Shown in pieces: positions 1 through 7,988 of a stretch of DNA of 64,000 nucleotides. Both the position numbers and the translations under genes were made by a program. Source of the DNA: Sphingobium psychrophilum (GTDB lineage Bacteria > Pseudomonadota > Alphaproteobacteria > Sphingomonadales > Sphingomonadaceae); the NCBI RefSeq assembly GCF_012927105.1, contig NZ_JABBFV010000022.1, forward strand, positions 1 to 64,000, given 5' to 3'. The notes under the pieces are model-generated. The model saw nothing but the letters and a program-made list of their open reading frames with translations, did no database searches and was not told the DNA's origin. The stretch's first letter is position 1; each line of letters opens with the position of its first letter.

Positions 1-39
1 GATCAATTCTTTCCGCGTTGCCATGCTCATCTTCCTCAT
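1..39 (-). CDS. IS transposase, N-terminal 13 codons only (runs off the window)
   Basis: On the minus strand an ATG at 39-37 follows a good ribosome-binding sequence (gggaggga, about 49-56) and opens a frame reading MRKMSMATRKELI before the window edge. The start MATRKELI resembles that of a family of integrase-core transposases found in sphingomonads. This is recalled from memory, not from a search. The sequence behind it (about 60-116) looks like an IS terminal region, with the motif tgaggcaa at 75-82 and again at 110-117. Confidence 0.45.
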   Translation of the reverse strand, partial: MRKMSMATRKELI

Positions 40-116
40 CGTTCCCTCCCGACCGTTGCCGGGAGCATTCTAGATGAGGCAACGGCCTGTCACTCAGGAG
101 CAAAAAGGGTGAGGCA
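40..116. mobile_element. Probable IS terminal region inserted into the Tn3 transposase gene
   Basis: These bases lie between the start of the minus-strand transposase and the point where recognisable Tn3 TnpA protein begins (about 117). They contain the repeated motif tgaggcaa at 75-82 and 110-117, which could be repeated transposase-binding sites at an IS end. The TnpA frame has a stop at 75-77, so TnpA sequence does not extend through here. The exact IS end and any target duplication cannot be fixed without the other end. Confidence 0.4.
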
Positions 117-1262
117 ATGCGGCTGCTCGCGGCAATCCTCGCCGACGGCACCAATCTAGGTCTCGCGCGCATGGCCGCAGCCAGCCAGGGCGTTACGCGC
201 GACCAGCTGGTCTGAACGAAGGACGCCTATGTTCGCGAGGACAGCTACCACCGCGCTCTCGCCATCCTCGTCGATGCGCATCATCGCCTGCCGATCACCT
301 CGACATGGGGAACGGGCACCACATCGAGTTCGGACGGCCAGTTCTTCCGGGGCGGCAAGCGGATGGCGGTCGGCGATATCAACGCCCGGTATGGCGTCGA
401 TCCCGGATTCAGCTTCTATACCCATGTCTCCGACCAGCACGCGCCGTACAGTGTCACGGTCATATCCGCGGCGACGCATGAGGCGCCCTATGTCCTCGAT
501 GGCCTTCTCCATCACGGCTCGTCGTTGAAGATCGCTGAGCATTATACCGACACGGGCGGCGCGACCGACCATGTGTTCGCGCTTTGCGCGATGCTGGGAT
601 TTCGGTTCTGCCCACGCCTGCGGGATTTCCCCGACCGGCGTCTGGCCGCGCTCGGCCCTGTGGCCTCCTATCCGGCGATCGGTTCGCTGCTCGGCAAGCG
701 CGTGAAGACCGACACGATCCGCGAGCATTGGGGAGAGGTCCTCCGCCTCGTCGCCTCGCTCAAGGCGGGGCACGTCGCCCCATCGGCGATGCTGCGCAAA
801 CTGGCCGCATACGAACGCCAGAACCAGGTCGACGTCGCCCTCCAGGAAATCGACAAGATCGAGCGGACCTTCTTCATGCTCGACTGGCTGGAAAACCCCG
901 ATCTTCGGCGGCGCTGTCAGGCTGGCCTGAACAAGAGTGAGCAGCGTCACGTTCTCACACAGGCGATCTGCACGTTCCGCCAAGGCCGGATTATCGACCG
1001 GACGCACGAGACGCTGCAATATCGCGCGTCCGGTTTGAACCTGGTGATCGCCGCGATCGTCTACTGGAACTCCACATACATCGCCGATGCAGTCCAGCAT
1101 CTGCTTTCAATCGGCGAGGCGCCCGATCCGGGGTTGCTCGCACACACTTCCCCGGTCGGTTGGGAGCATATTGCATTCTCCGGCGACTTCCTGTGGGATC
1201 GCGCAGCCGAAACCGTCCGCCGCAAGCCCCTCAATATCGCAGGCGACGGTAATCCCCGCTAA
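117..1262 (+). pseudogene. tnpA: Tn3-family transposase TnpA, C-terminal part, with an internal stop
   Basis: The plus-strand frame from 117 encodes the C-terminal catalytic third of a Tn3-family transposase, a DDE recombinase that performs replicative transposition. Recognisable blocks are LADGTNLGLARMA, TSSSDGQFF, FYTHVSDQHAP, HYTDTGGATDHVFAL, YRASGLNLVIAAIVYWN and WEHIAFSGDFLW. Full-length TnpA is about 950-1000 residues, so the first ~600 are missing. A TGA at 213-215 falls where relatives have Trp, in the context QLV-stop-TK; after it the frame is open to 1262. The upstream truncation coincides with an IS end. It is therefore inactive. No clear 38-bp terminal repeat was recognised downstream. 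Confidence 0.85.
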
Positions 1263-1350
1263 GCGTTCGCAAATGTTCTGCCTTGCCGTTGTTTAGCGTC
1301 AAACCAGCGCTCTGCCCTCCAATTGGCGAACATGCCATTAGCTTGTTTCG

Positions 1351-1905
1351 ATGGCCGCCTCACGCATAAGCTCGATCCTTCGTGCAGATCCGCTCCGCTG
1401 GCATCTTCTGGGTGTGGTCGAAGCGTTAAACTTGCCAGACTGCTGGATCGGAGCGGGCTTTGTGAGAAACGCTGTATGGGATCATCTTCATCAGCGTTCT
1501 ATAGCGCCACCGGATGCAGACGTTGATGTGATCTGGTATGATCCGCATCGCGCCGAGGCGGCAGAAGATCGAAAATTCGAGGCCCACTTGCAGGCTCTGG
1601 AGCCTTCGATCATCTGGTCAGTAAAGAACCAAGCTCGAATGCATGGTCGGAACGGCGATGCTCCTTACGCTTCCGCCACCGACGCCATGCGCTACTGGCC
1701 GGAGACCGCGACGGCGGTTGCCGCCCGGAGACGTGGATCGGATGGCTGCGATATCGCGGCCCCTTTTGGATTGGACGATCTGCTCGATCTTGTTTTGCGC
1801 CCAACCTCGCGTTTTCGCGTCGAAAAGCGCACAATCTATGAGGATCGGATACGCACCAAAGGATGGTTTAGCTCTTGGCCGCTTCTCACAAGGGCCGAGG
1901 GCTAA
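1351..1905 (+). CDS. Nucleotidyltransferase family protein (COG3575/DUF925-like)
   Basis: The 184-residue product matches the family of small predicted nucleotidyltransferases (PF06042). The N-terminal half has the typical WIGAGFVRNAVWDHLH followed by an acidic DADVDVIWYDP, and a later block reads FGLDDLLDLVLRPT. The substrate is unknown for most of the family. The start is the first ATG in frame; its ribosome-binding site is weak. It lies just after the Tn3 transposase fragment and may be cargo of the mobile region. Confidence 0.75.
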   Translation: MAASRISSILRADPLRWHLLGVVEALNLPDCWIGAGFVRNAVWDHLHQRSIAPPDADVDVIWYDPHRAEAAEDRKFEAHLQALEPSIIWSVKNQARMHGRNGDAPYASATDAMRYWPETATAVAARRRGSDGCDIAAPFGLDDLLDLVLRPTSRFRVEKRTIYEDRIRTKGWFSSWPLLTRAEG

Positions 1906-2002
1906 TCCGGTAATCCGTGTGTTCTCCGGCTGATCACGATACCCGTCGTCAGCTTGCGGCCCTCTGGCATCATGTTATGTGTGGGGATGAAAGGACCGGC
2001 GC

Positions 2003-2359
2003 ATGGTCGTTATCATCTTGGCCGCTGCCATAGGGCTGACAATGATCTTGTTGTCTGTTCGCGCCAACTCGCGCTTCCGGCAAGAGCGGAAGCTTCCGAT
2101 GCAATGGATGCTTTCGCGATCACGACCTCTGTCCAGCACCGTAATTTGGTCCGCCCCCCGCATTTTTGCTCTCAGCCTCGTTCCTGCTTTGGCGATCTTA
2201 GTGCTGGCGCTATTCGCGATTGGCTCTCTCACTCTCACGCCGAGGCCCGGCCAAGAAGGGATGATGATACCGTCCCTGATATTCATTGGGGGCATCTTCC
2301 TCGGAGCTCAAATTTTGCACCTTCGTCTGATTGAGAAAACTTTGCGCGGCGCGGAATAG
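2003..2359 (+). CDS. Small integral membrane protein, unknown function
   Basis: The 118-residue product has three hydrophobic segments at about residues 1-17, 52-76 and 88-105. Between the first two is a loop containing PMQW and STVIWSAPRIFAL, which resembles the DUF1648/SdpI-type motif of small membrane proteins. A sequence aaggaccggcgc stands just before the ATG. I do not assign a function. Its neighbours, a nucleotidyltransferase and HU, give no clue. Confidence 0.6.
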   Translation: MVVIILAAAIGLTMILLSVRANSRFRQERKLPMQWMLSRSRPLSSTVIWSAPRIFALSLVPALAILVLALFAIGSLTLTPRPGQEGMMIPSLIFIGGIFLGAQILHLRLIEKTLRGAE

Positions 2360-2617
2360 CGTTCGAGCCGTCGCTGTTACACGGAAATCACGTGTTTTTC
2401 AGAGGCCTCCGCTACCGGGATTTTGTCGACAGCGCTGCAGCGCAATGATTATCACGGCGCCGCTGGCCATCCGGCATGGCAATTGGCAGGTTTATCCGAA
2501 ACCCGACACTCGCCGTCGTGCGCAGGAACGGCGGTTTTGTCCCAAAATTGTGACTCGGGCCGGGATGACGGAATTTATGTCCAAGGCGCGAGAAGGGCGT
2601 CGCGGAGGTTTTCAAAG
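2360..2617. other. Intergenic stretch without a convincing gene
   Basis: Several short open frames cross this stretch on both strands, but none has a recognisable family, a good ribosome-binding site and length together. One frame reads DYHGAAGHPAWQLAGL near 2445-2495, which could be a remnant of an older gene; I could not name it. Confidence 0.4.
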
Positions 2618-2649
2618 GGGGAAGAGGCGTCCCGCATCCGGGACGCCTC
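2618..2649 (-). terminator. Rho-independent-type terminator of the HU gene
   Basis: A perfect 11-bp inverted repeat (gaggcgtcccg at 2624-2634, cgggacgcctc at 2639-2649, 4-base loop) lies 8 bases past the HU stop codon on the minus strand. It is followed there by a pyrimidine-rich ttccccctt, so the T-run is weak. Confidence 0.65.
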
Positions 2650-2657
2650 CAACTCAA

Positions 2658-2933
2658 TCAACCGTTCAACTGATCCTTCACCGCTTTGGCGGGCGTGAAG
2701 GTGAGCTTTTTCGACGCGGCGATCTGAATGGTCGCGCCAGTCGAAGGATTGCGACCTTCGCGCGCCGGGCTGTCCTTGACCTTGAACTTGCCGAAGCCGT
2801 TCAGCGAGACTTCGTCGCCCTTGGCAGCGGCTCCGGTGATATGCGCGAAGACGGCATCAACGTACTTACGGGCGTCCGCCTTGGTCAGGCCGTGTTCGCT
2901 GGCAAGGGCTTCGGCCAGGTCGCTATTGTTCAT
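2658..2933 (-). CDS. hup: HU family DNA-binding protein
   Basis: The 91-residue product is a full-length HU/IHF-type nucleoid protein that binds and bends DNA as a dimer. The N-terminal helices (MNNSDLAEALASEHGLTKAD) lead to the signature GFGKFKVKDSPAREGRNP at about 47-64, followed by the rest of the DNA-binding arm and the C-terminal strand and helix. The ribosome-binding sequence aaggat lies 7 bases before the ATG, and a strong hairpin follows the stop. It sits inside the mobile-looking region, so it may be the chromosomal hupB or an element-borne copy. Confidence 0.92.
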   Translation of the reverse strand: MNNSDLAEALASEHGLTKADARKYVDAVFAHITGAAAKGDEVSLNGFGKFKVKDSPAREGRNPSTGATIQIAASKKLTFTPAKAVKDQLNG

Positions 2934-3279
2934 GTCGCATCCTTTGTGATTGAGAGGCGGTCGCTTTAGGGGCTGCGACCGCCAGTTTGAAGTGCGATTT
3001 TAGAGGATGGTGGTTGGATACACGTGCGCTCAGTTCATCGCGATAGCGGCGCTGTCTCTAAAAAGTCGCGCAGGTCAGTGCTGATGAGCGTCTGCGAGAT
3101 CCGAACAGCGATGGGTAGGAGGGATCTATTTGCTGCGTTGGGTAGAGTTCGGGGCGCGGAAGGCTCCTTCGGGAACGGCGATCGCGCCCGACGGACGCCC
3201 CGCGTGTGAGAGGGGAGAAGGATCTTGGAGAGTGTCGCTTTCGGATGGTCGAGAGCGGCTTTGCCAAGGAGTTAAGGTT
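2934..3279. other. Intergenic region with HU promoter area and DUF736 leader
   Basis: No gene is supported in these 346 bases. They hold the upstream region of the HU gene, including a perfect 9-bp inverted repeat (ggcggtcgc at 2956-2964, gcgaccgcc at 2975-2983). They also hold the leader of the DUF736 fragment, whose ribosome-binding sequence aaggag is at 3266-3271. Confidence 0.5.
2956..2983. promoter_or_regulatory. Inverted repeat upstream of the HU gene
   Basis: Two perfect 9-base arms are separated by 10 bases, 22 bases upstream of the HU start codon. The position fits an operator or a hairpin in the HU leader. No regulator is known from this window. Confidence 0.3.
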
Positions 3280-3417
3280 ATGAATATCGGTGAAATCAAG
3301 CCCGTGAACGGTCGTCTTATCGGTCATATCGCGACCCGTTCGATCGACCTGCCGCGCCTGGGGCTCCGGCCTGTCGAAAGCACCAACGAGCGCGCGCCGG
3401 TCTGCGGAGCCCTTTGA
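3280..3417 (+). pseudogene. DUF736 protein, N-terminal fragment
   Basis: The frame starts at an ATG preceded by aaggag and reads MNIGEIKPVNGRLIGHIATR and on to NERAPV. This is the N-terminal part of DUF736 (PF05284), a small protein common on alphaproteobacterial conjugative plasmids. Homologous sequence ends near residue 40; five unrelated codons and a stop follow. DUF736 proteins are normally about 100 residues. The break coincides with the entry into traD sequence, so a deletion joined the two genes near 3400-3405. Confidence 0.75.
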
Positions 3418-4487
3418 AGACGCTGGCCGCGTTCGCGGAAGGGACGGATGCCGCCGCCTTCATCTCGATGGAGGGGGACCGTACATCCGCGGGCATTCGC
3501 GCCGAACTGGCCTCTGTCATGCGCAGTTTCTCCTATCTGGATGATACGCTCGACGGCTTCTCCGTGCGCGACTGGGTGGCCAATGAAGAGGATGACAGCT
3601 GGCTGTTCATCACGGTGAAAGCCGATCAGCTTCCCTCGCTCCGGCCCCTCGTCACCGTCTGGCTCGACATTGCGATCAGCGCGATCATGAGCCTTCCGCC
3701 GGACCAGAAACGCCGGCTCTATTGCGTCATCGATGAGCTGCCGACTCTACAGCGTCTGCCCTCGCTCAGCGACTTCCTGGCGCGCGCCCGCAAATATGGC
3801 GGATGCGGCATATTGGGATTCCAGTCCTACCCGCAGCTGGAGGCAACCTATGGCATACAGGATGCGGCCGCGATCACCGGTTACTGCTCGACCTGGGTGG
3901 CGCTACGCGCGAACGATACTCCTACGGCCAAGCATGTGTCGGAGAATTTGGGCCAGGTCGAGCAGGTCGAGGCCAATGAGGGCATGTCCTATGGGGTCAA
4001 CGACATGCGGGACGGCGTCAATCTCTCCCGCATGCAGGTCACCCGCCCACTGGTCATGCATACCGAGGTCACGAACCTTCCCAACCTGTCTGGATTTCTC
4101 CGGTTCGGAAGAAATCTGCCTGTCGTCCATTTCCGGGATCGGTATAATGGATTGCCAACGATCGAACCGGCGTTCATCGAGCGAACGGAACCTGCAAAGC
4201 GGTTTGAGGAGGGCAACGCTCCGCCTCCCCAAGAAAAGGCGCCGCAGAGAAAGCGTCGTCGCTCTGGGAAGGATGCGAAGCCCGAGCCGCAACTTCCCTT
4301 GGACGGGAGCTCACCCGAAGGAGCAACTGCGGGTGAACCGCCTGCGCACAGGGCCAACGAAGTTCTGAAGCAGGAAGGGGACTCGCCGAACGCCGAACCG
4401 CCCAAGCTCCTTGGGCCGAGGAGCGGCTTCAATCTCCACAAACACAGCCGCTCCAACGGTGAGCGTGACGATGCGAGGCCGGCATGA
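3414..4487 (+). pseudogene. traD: Conjugative coupling protein TraD, C-terminal half
   Basis: The frame encodes the C-terminal half of an F-type TraD, the hexameric ATPase that brings the relaxosome to the type IV secretion channel. Seen are the Walker B-like LYCVIDELPTL at about 103-112, the sensor region GGCGILGFQSYPQLEATYG, and a long charged, proline-rich tail. The Walker A half and the N-terminal membrane anchor are absent; full-length relatives are about 600-700 residues. The first in-frame start is a TTG overlapping the stop of the DUF736 fragment, so any product would lack nucleotide binding. The stop overlaps the traI start by 4 bases, as in an intact transfer operon. Confidence 0.85.
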
Positions 4488-5284
4488 TGCATCCGCGCCG
4501 CCTCAAGGGCTCTCCGGGCAACATCGCCCGCTATTACACTGTCGGGGATTATTATACGAAAGGAGATGCGGAGACCTCTTCCTGGGGCGGTTCGCTCGCC
4601 AATGAACTTGGTTTGCACGGAGAGGTGGATACCGCGCAGTTCAATGCGCTGCTCAGCGGCGCTGTCGGCGACCAGCAGCTAGGGCGTCGACGGGCAGGCG
4701 GGATTGATCACCATCCTGGGTGGGACTTTGCAATCAGCGCCCCCAAATCAGTATCGATCATGGCGCTTGCCCTTCGCGATGAGAGAATAGTTGCGGCGCA
4801 TGACCGCGTCTATGTGCTGGCCCCCGTGGCGTCTCCACTCGTCAATGGGTCGAACTTTTACACCGCCATCACGCGAGCCCGGTACGGCGCCAAACTCTGG
4901 ACGGAAGACCCCAGGAAGCTCATCGCAAAACTCGAAGAGCGGTCGGGCGAGAAGACATCGGCGCTTGAAGGTGTGGGCCGGCTGGAGCGCGATCACAGCA
5001 GGCGCTTTGCCGCACGGAACGAGGCACGGCTGAAGGGCCTAAGGCTCGAACAGGTTGAGGAGCGGCGGAAGGCAGAGGGTAGGGCGCTCGCGCGCAAACT
5101 TGATCAGCGAGAGCCGGACCGCGGAATTGCCGGACGTCTCGCAGGCAATGCCCGCTCACTGTTCGAGACGCTCGACCGTCATTTGCAGACGCTTGCCGGG
5201 AATCGGCAAGCCCATGCGTCCAAGGCGGAGGACCGTGCCACAGCCCGGAACATTGAGGAGCGATCGCATGGTCACGATCGGTAA
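4484..5284 (+). pseudogene. traI: Conjugative relaxase TraI with a large in-frame internal deletion
   Basis: Residues 1-108 match the start of a MOBF/TrwC-type relaxase: MMHPRRLKGS, the paired tyrosines Y17-Y18 and Y23-Y24 used for nicking in this family, and HHPGWDFAISAPKSVSIMAL. At about residue 109 (near 4808) the sequence switches without a frame break to the C-terminal end of TraI, with NFYTAITRARYGAKLWTED from the last helicase motif and a charged tail. The metal-binding histidine triad and nearly all of the helicase are lost, so 266 codons remain where full TraI has roughly 950-1750. Conjugative function is very unlikely. The frame itself is open. Confidence 0.88.
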
Positions 5285-5819
5285 GCGGATAGCCGCCCTG
5301 ATGGTGCTGAGCATCTGGCAATCGGAAGGTCTTGCAGCAACGTCTGGTCATGATGCGGCCGATGAACGGAGGGTCGCCCATTGCATCAGGCAAGCAGCGG
5401 GTGGGCAGAAATGGCTCGAAGTGACCCTGTGGGGACTACGCGACCAGGAAGGAGGATGGATTGGCGCTGCAGTGCCGAACCGCAATGGGAGCCACGACTT
5501 CGGGACTTTCCAGATCAACAGCTGGTGGGTGCCCAAAATCGCAGAAACGCTTGATCGTTCACCAGAGGACGTTCGTCATTGGTTGCGTTACGATCCGTGT
5601 TTCAATGCCAACGCAGCCCGGTGGATTTTCGTTGCTGCGCTCGCTTCCACCGGCAGCTTTTGGAAGGCGGTCGGCGTCTATCACAGTCCGAGTTCTGATC
5701 GCCAGAAGCGATATGCCCGCAGCGTCGCGCAGCATCTGAAGCGCCGGTTTGGCGAGGCGATTTTCTCGCCTTCCCGCGCGGGGGCATTGGAGGAGGAGTT
5801 CGCTGAGCGAACAAGATGA
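5268..5819 (+). CDS. Transfer-associated lytic transglycosylase (SLT domain)
   Basis: The 183-residue product has an N-terminal signal peptide (about 1-23, ending SEGLA) and a lysozyme-like SLT domain. This contains RDQEGGWIGAAVPNRNGSHDFGTFQIN with the likely catalytic Glu, then WVPKIAETL, DPCFNANAARWIF and a substrate-groove VYHSPS. Such enzymes cut peptidoglycan so that conjugation machinery can cross the wall. The chosen ATG at 5268 overlaps the end of traI by 17 bases and puts the signal peptide at the start; an open frame runs further upstream but reads antisense-like sequence. Unlike the genes before it, this one looks complete. (The cited motif is split: RDQEGGW, then NGSHDFGTFQIN.). 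Confidence 0.82.
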   Translation: MVTIGKRIAALMVLSIWQSEGLAATSGHDAADERRVAHCIRQAAGGQKWLEVTLWGLRDQEGGWIGAAVPNRNGSHDFGTFQINSWWVPKIAETLDRSPEDVRHWLRYDPCFNANAARWIFVAALASTGSFWKAVGVYHSPSSDRQKRYARSVAQHLKRRFGEAIFSPSRAGALEEEFAERTR

Positions 5820-6150
5820 CCGGCAGCCTCGGTCATCTGAGCCTGCAGCAACGCTATCAAGAAAAGCCGATGTGATGCGCGTAGTGCACATGTTCCGATT
5901 CGAAATTCATTTGACCAGCCCTTTCTCGGGCACCTTGGCGGCGTGCCGCGCTGGCGACACCATCCGGCGTAAGGCTCTGGACCTACGGCTCTTTCGGTAC
6001 GTTCAAGAGCCTCGTAAACGATGAGCCATCGGCGCGCGCGCATTTCGCCTCCCCAAACCGGTTAGCTTAGGACTTCCAATTCGGCGTAGTTCCGGTAGAT
6101 TGAGGAGGCTTCATCCCATCTGGCAGACTCCAACTAGGAGCCGTTTTGCC
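5820..6150. other. Intergenic stretch, nothing recognised
   Basis: Open frames in both directions here are short or continue the antisense of the transglycosylase gene. I see no RNA gene or strong hairpin. The segment probably joins fragments left by earlier deletions. Confidence 0.4.
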
Positions 6151-6390
6151 GTGCGAAAGAGCCTGCCAAGATTTAATGCGCCACTTCCTGTCGAGAAGTC
6201 GAAGCCACCAGCGCTCATCGATCCAATCAGCGTAAGGATCGCGGTAGCGGTGACAATGACGGGGTTAAGCCGGTCCCGCCTCTATGAGCTGATCAAATCC
6301 GGCGAGCTGGAGATCGTGAAAGATCGAAGTTCGACTTTGATCATCGTTGCAAGTTTGCGTGAGGCAATCGAGCGAAGGCGATCACGCTGA
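6151..6390 (+). CDS. Small excisionase/AlpA-type helix-turn-helix protein
   Basis: The 79-residue product carries a MerR/HTH_17-like helix-turn-helix, VAVTMTGLSRSRLYELIKSGELEIVKDR in two adjacent helices with the usual turn, and a short basic C-terminus ending ERRRSR. Such proteins act as excisionases or prophage/island regulators. I chose the GTG at 6151 because aggag stands 10 bases before it; an in-frame TTG at 6100 would add 17 residues but lacks a ribosome-binding site. It is the gene closest to the tRNA-Glu, as expected for an island-end control gene. No integrase is present in the window. Confidence 0.68.
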   Translation: MRKSLPRFNAPLPVEKSKPPALIDPISVRIAVAVTMTGLSRSRLYELIKSGELEIVKDRSSTLIIVASLREAIERRRSR

Positions 6391-6600
6391 AGCCCGGACA
6401 AGAATGCAGGGCGGGCGGCAGGCAGGTGGTGCCTCGCGCTTCATACCGATGGACAGCCGAGCGAGCGCCGACAGACTACGAGGCAGCTCATCAAAAATTT
6501 TTCCGAGCGCGTCCTACTCAATCCCAGGAAGTCAAAAGGACAAGAAATAGACAAGACGGTATTTCTGGGCCAACCTCAAGAGCTAAGTCATTGAAAATAT

Positions 6601-6675
6601 TGGTGACCCCTACGGGAATCGAACCCGTGTTTCAGCCGTGAGAGGGCCGCGTCCTAACCGCTAGACGAAGGGGCC
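6601..6675 (-). tRNA. tRNA-Glu (anticodon CTC)
   Basis: The minus strand folds as a full cloverleaf: 7-bp acceptor stem (GGCCCCT with AGGGGTC), D arm GTCT-AGCGGTTA-GGAC, anticodon loop CTCTCAC with anticodon CTC, and a T arm containing TTCGATT. The 3' CCA is encoded at 6603-6601. The 3' end points toward the degenerate mobile region. Confidence 0.95.
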
Positions 6676-7052
6676 ATGGACCGCGCTGGGCGGTCGGCAG
6701 GGGCTGGCCTTTAGGCAGGGGCATCCATGGCGTCAAGCGAAACCGCAGGGCATTCATCCCGTCCGCGGCATAAAACCGCCCTGTACAGGGCCCGGCCAGT
6801 CACGCCGTGTAAAAAACCATCCGTTCAGACAATGGTCGGCACCTCACAGAAAAAACCACCCCATGCAGAGCATGGGGTGGCCAAGGTTCAGGGAGGAGAC
6901 GCCTCCAAAGGGGGAGGCGCCCATACGATACACCCGAAAGGGGGGCAGGTGCACCGCATGATTGATAGATAGGGCAGCTCGCATCGCCTTACAAGAGGGG
7001 ATGCGACGCCCTTTCCATCAATTTTTCAAACCCTTTCGGGTTAATTTCTCAT
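6676..7052. other. Intergenic region between tRNA-Glu and sapC
   Basis: No coding frame is supported here. The stretch holds a strong terminator at 6850-6880, a second GC-rich hairpin around 6901-6918 (gcctcc/ggaggc), and a short hairpin aaccctttcgggtt at 7028-7041 just behind the sapC stop. Confidence 0.5.
6850..6880 (-). terminator. Rho-independent terminator downstream of sapC
   Basis: A perfect 10-bp stem (ccaccccatg at 6856-6865, catggggtgg at 6871-6880) with a 5-base loop is followed on the minus strand by TTTTTT. It would stop transcripts arriving from sapC, 173 bases beyond its stop codon, before they reach tRNA-Glu. Confidence 0.85.
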
Positions 7053-7853
7053 TCAGGCGCCGGCCACTTCCGGGGTCGCTTCCGCCGTGGCTGGCATGGC
7101 GATCGGACCCTTGCCCTGCGCCACCTGCGCTTCGAAGATTTCGCGCATCAGTTGGAGCGAGAACAGGTGCGCGTGGATCAGTAGCAACATGCCATTCTGG
7201 TTGATCTTGCGCAGCTGGTCGCCGCGCAGGTCGCGCAGCTTTTCCTCGTTGATCATGCGGAAACCACGATAGACGAAGGGCTGATCGGCGACTGGGGTCT
7301 GGATCGCGACTTCGCCGTCCATCAACAGGTCGAGTTCCTGCAGATCGCGCACGAACTGACTGGTGCGGGCCGCAGCCTGCTCAAAATCCTCGCAGAATTT
7401 CATCACGCCCTGGGTCTGCTCGCTCGGCTTGCCGTCTTCGAACAGCGGCTTGCCGTCCTCGAACGCGCCGATCGCCGGGCTGGTGGGATCGAAGCAGAGC
7501 GACAGGTCGTCGCTGTCGGGGCGCAGCTTGGCCAGCATCCAGGGATAGCGACGGACATAGGCCGGGACATAGGCCGGACCGCGCAGCTTGCCGTCTTCGT
7601 CCACGAAGATGTTGACGCCTTCATTCAGGCCCATCAGCAGCAGCGGCACCGAATCCGTGCCGGCCGAAAAGATGATCGGGGCAAAGCGCTGGGCGGGGAC
7701 GAATTCGTCGATGGTCAGCGGAATGGCGTGCTGCGTCGTCAGGAACGGGGCCGAATCGATCTGGCGGGTGCGATAATCGACATGGTCCACGCTGCTCAGC
7801 GGCAGGAGATCATTGTAGAAGATCGGCAGGTTGTTGGCGGGCGCGCTGGCCAT
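7053..7853 (-). CDS. SapC family protein
   Basis: The 266-residue product matches the SapC family (PF07277), named after an S-layer-associated protein; its real role in alphaproteobacteria is not settled. Typical features are PIFYNDLLPLSS near the start, a central FVPAYVRRYPWML-like region (PAYVRRYPWMLAK), LCFDP and KFCEDFEQA, and a C-terminal RKINQNGMLLLIHAHLFSL. The frame is open 33 codons further upstream to 7952, but that part is poor and the family starts near the ATG at 7853 (MASAPANNLP), so I use that. A strong terminator follows. Confidence 0.8.
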   Translation of the reverse strand: MASAPANNLPIFYNDLLPLSSVDHVDYRTRQIDSAPFLTTQHAIPLTIDEFVPAQRFAPIIFSAGTDSVPLLLMGLNEGVNIFVDEDGKLRGPAYVPAYVRRYPWMLAKLRPDSDDLSLCFDPTSPAIGAFEDGKPLFEDGKPSEQTQGVMKFCEDFEQAAARTSQFVRDLQELDLLMDGEVAIQTPVADQPFVYRGFRMINEEKLRDLRGDQLRKINQNGMLLLIHAHLFSLQLMREIFEAQVAQGKGPIAMPATAEATPEVAGA

Positions 7854-7988
7854 GGTCCGGGTCCATTCTGTCAATTTGCGGCCGCCTTTTATGTGCGCGC
7901 CGCGGGCTGAATATTGGGGCAGGGCGATAATGGCCTTGCCGGTTGGTGGCAATCGGTTTGTCGGCGGCCCGTGTTCAGCTTGCCGCCT

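Larger units (their letters stand above)
1..6390. mobile_element. Degenerate mobile/conjugative region next to tRNA-Glu
   Basis: This stretch carries an IS end, a decayed Tn3-family transposase, fragments of F-type conjugation genes (TraD, TraI), a DUF736 fragment of the kind found on alphaproteobacterial plasmids, a transfer-type lytic transglycosylase and a small excisionase-like HTH gene. Most key genes are truncated, so it is probably no longer mobile by itself. It borders a tRNA-Glu gene whose 3' end faces it, a common integration target. The left boundary lies outside the window and no second att copy was found inside it. The HU gene and the two genes before it may be cargo or chromosomal; this cannot be decided from the window. 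Confidence 0.65.

Noticed and set aside
6426-6641. Open frame ending in LVTPTGIEPVFQP across the tRNA-Glu
   Set aside because: This is the well-known translation artefact of a tRNA antisense strand; the tRNA cloverleaf is complete.
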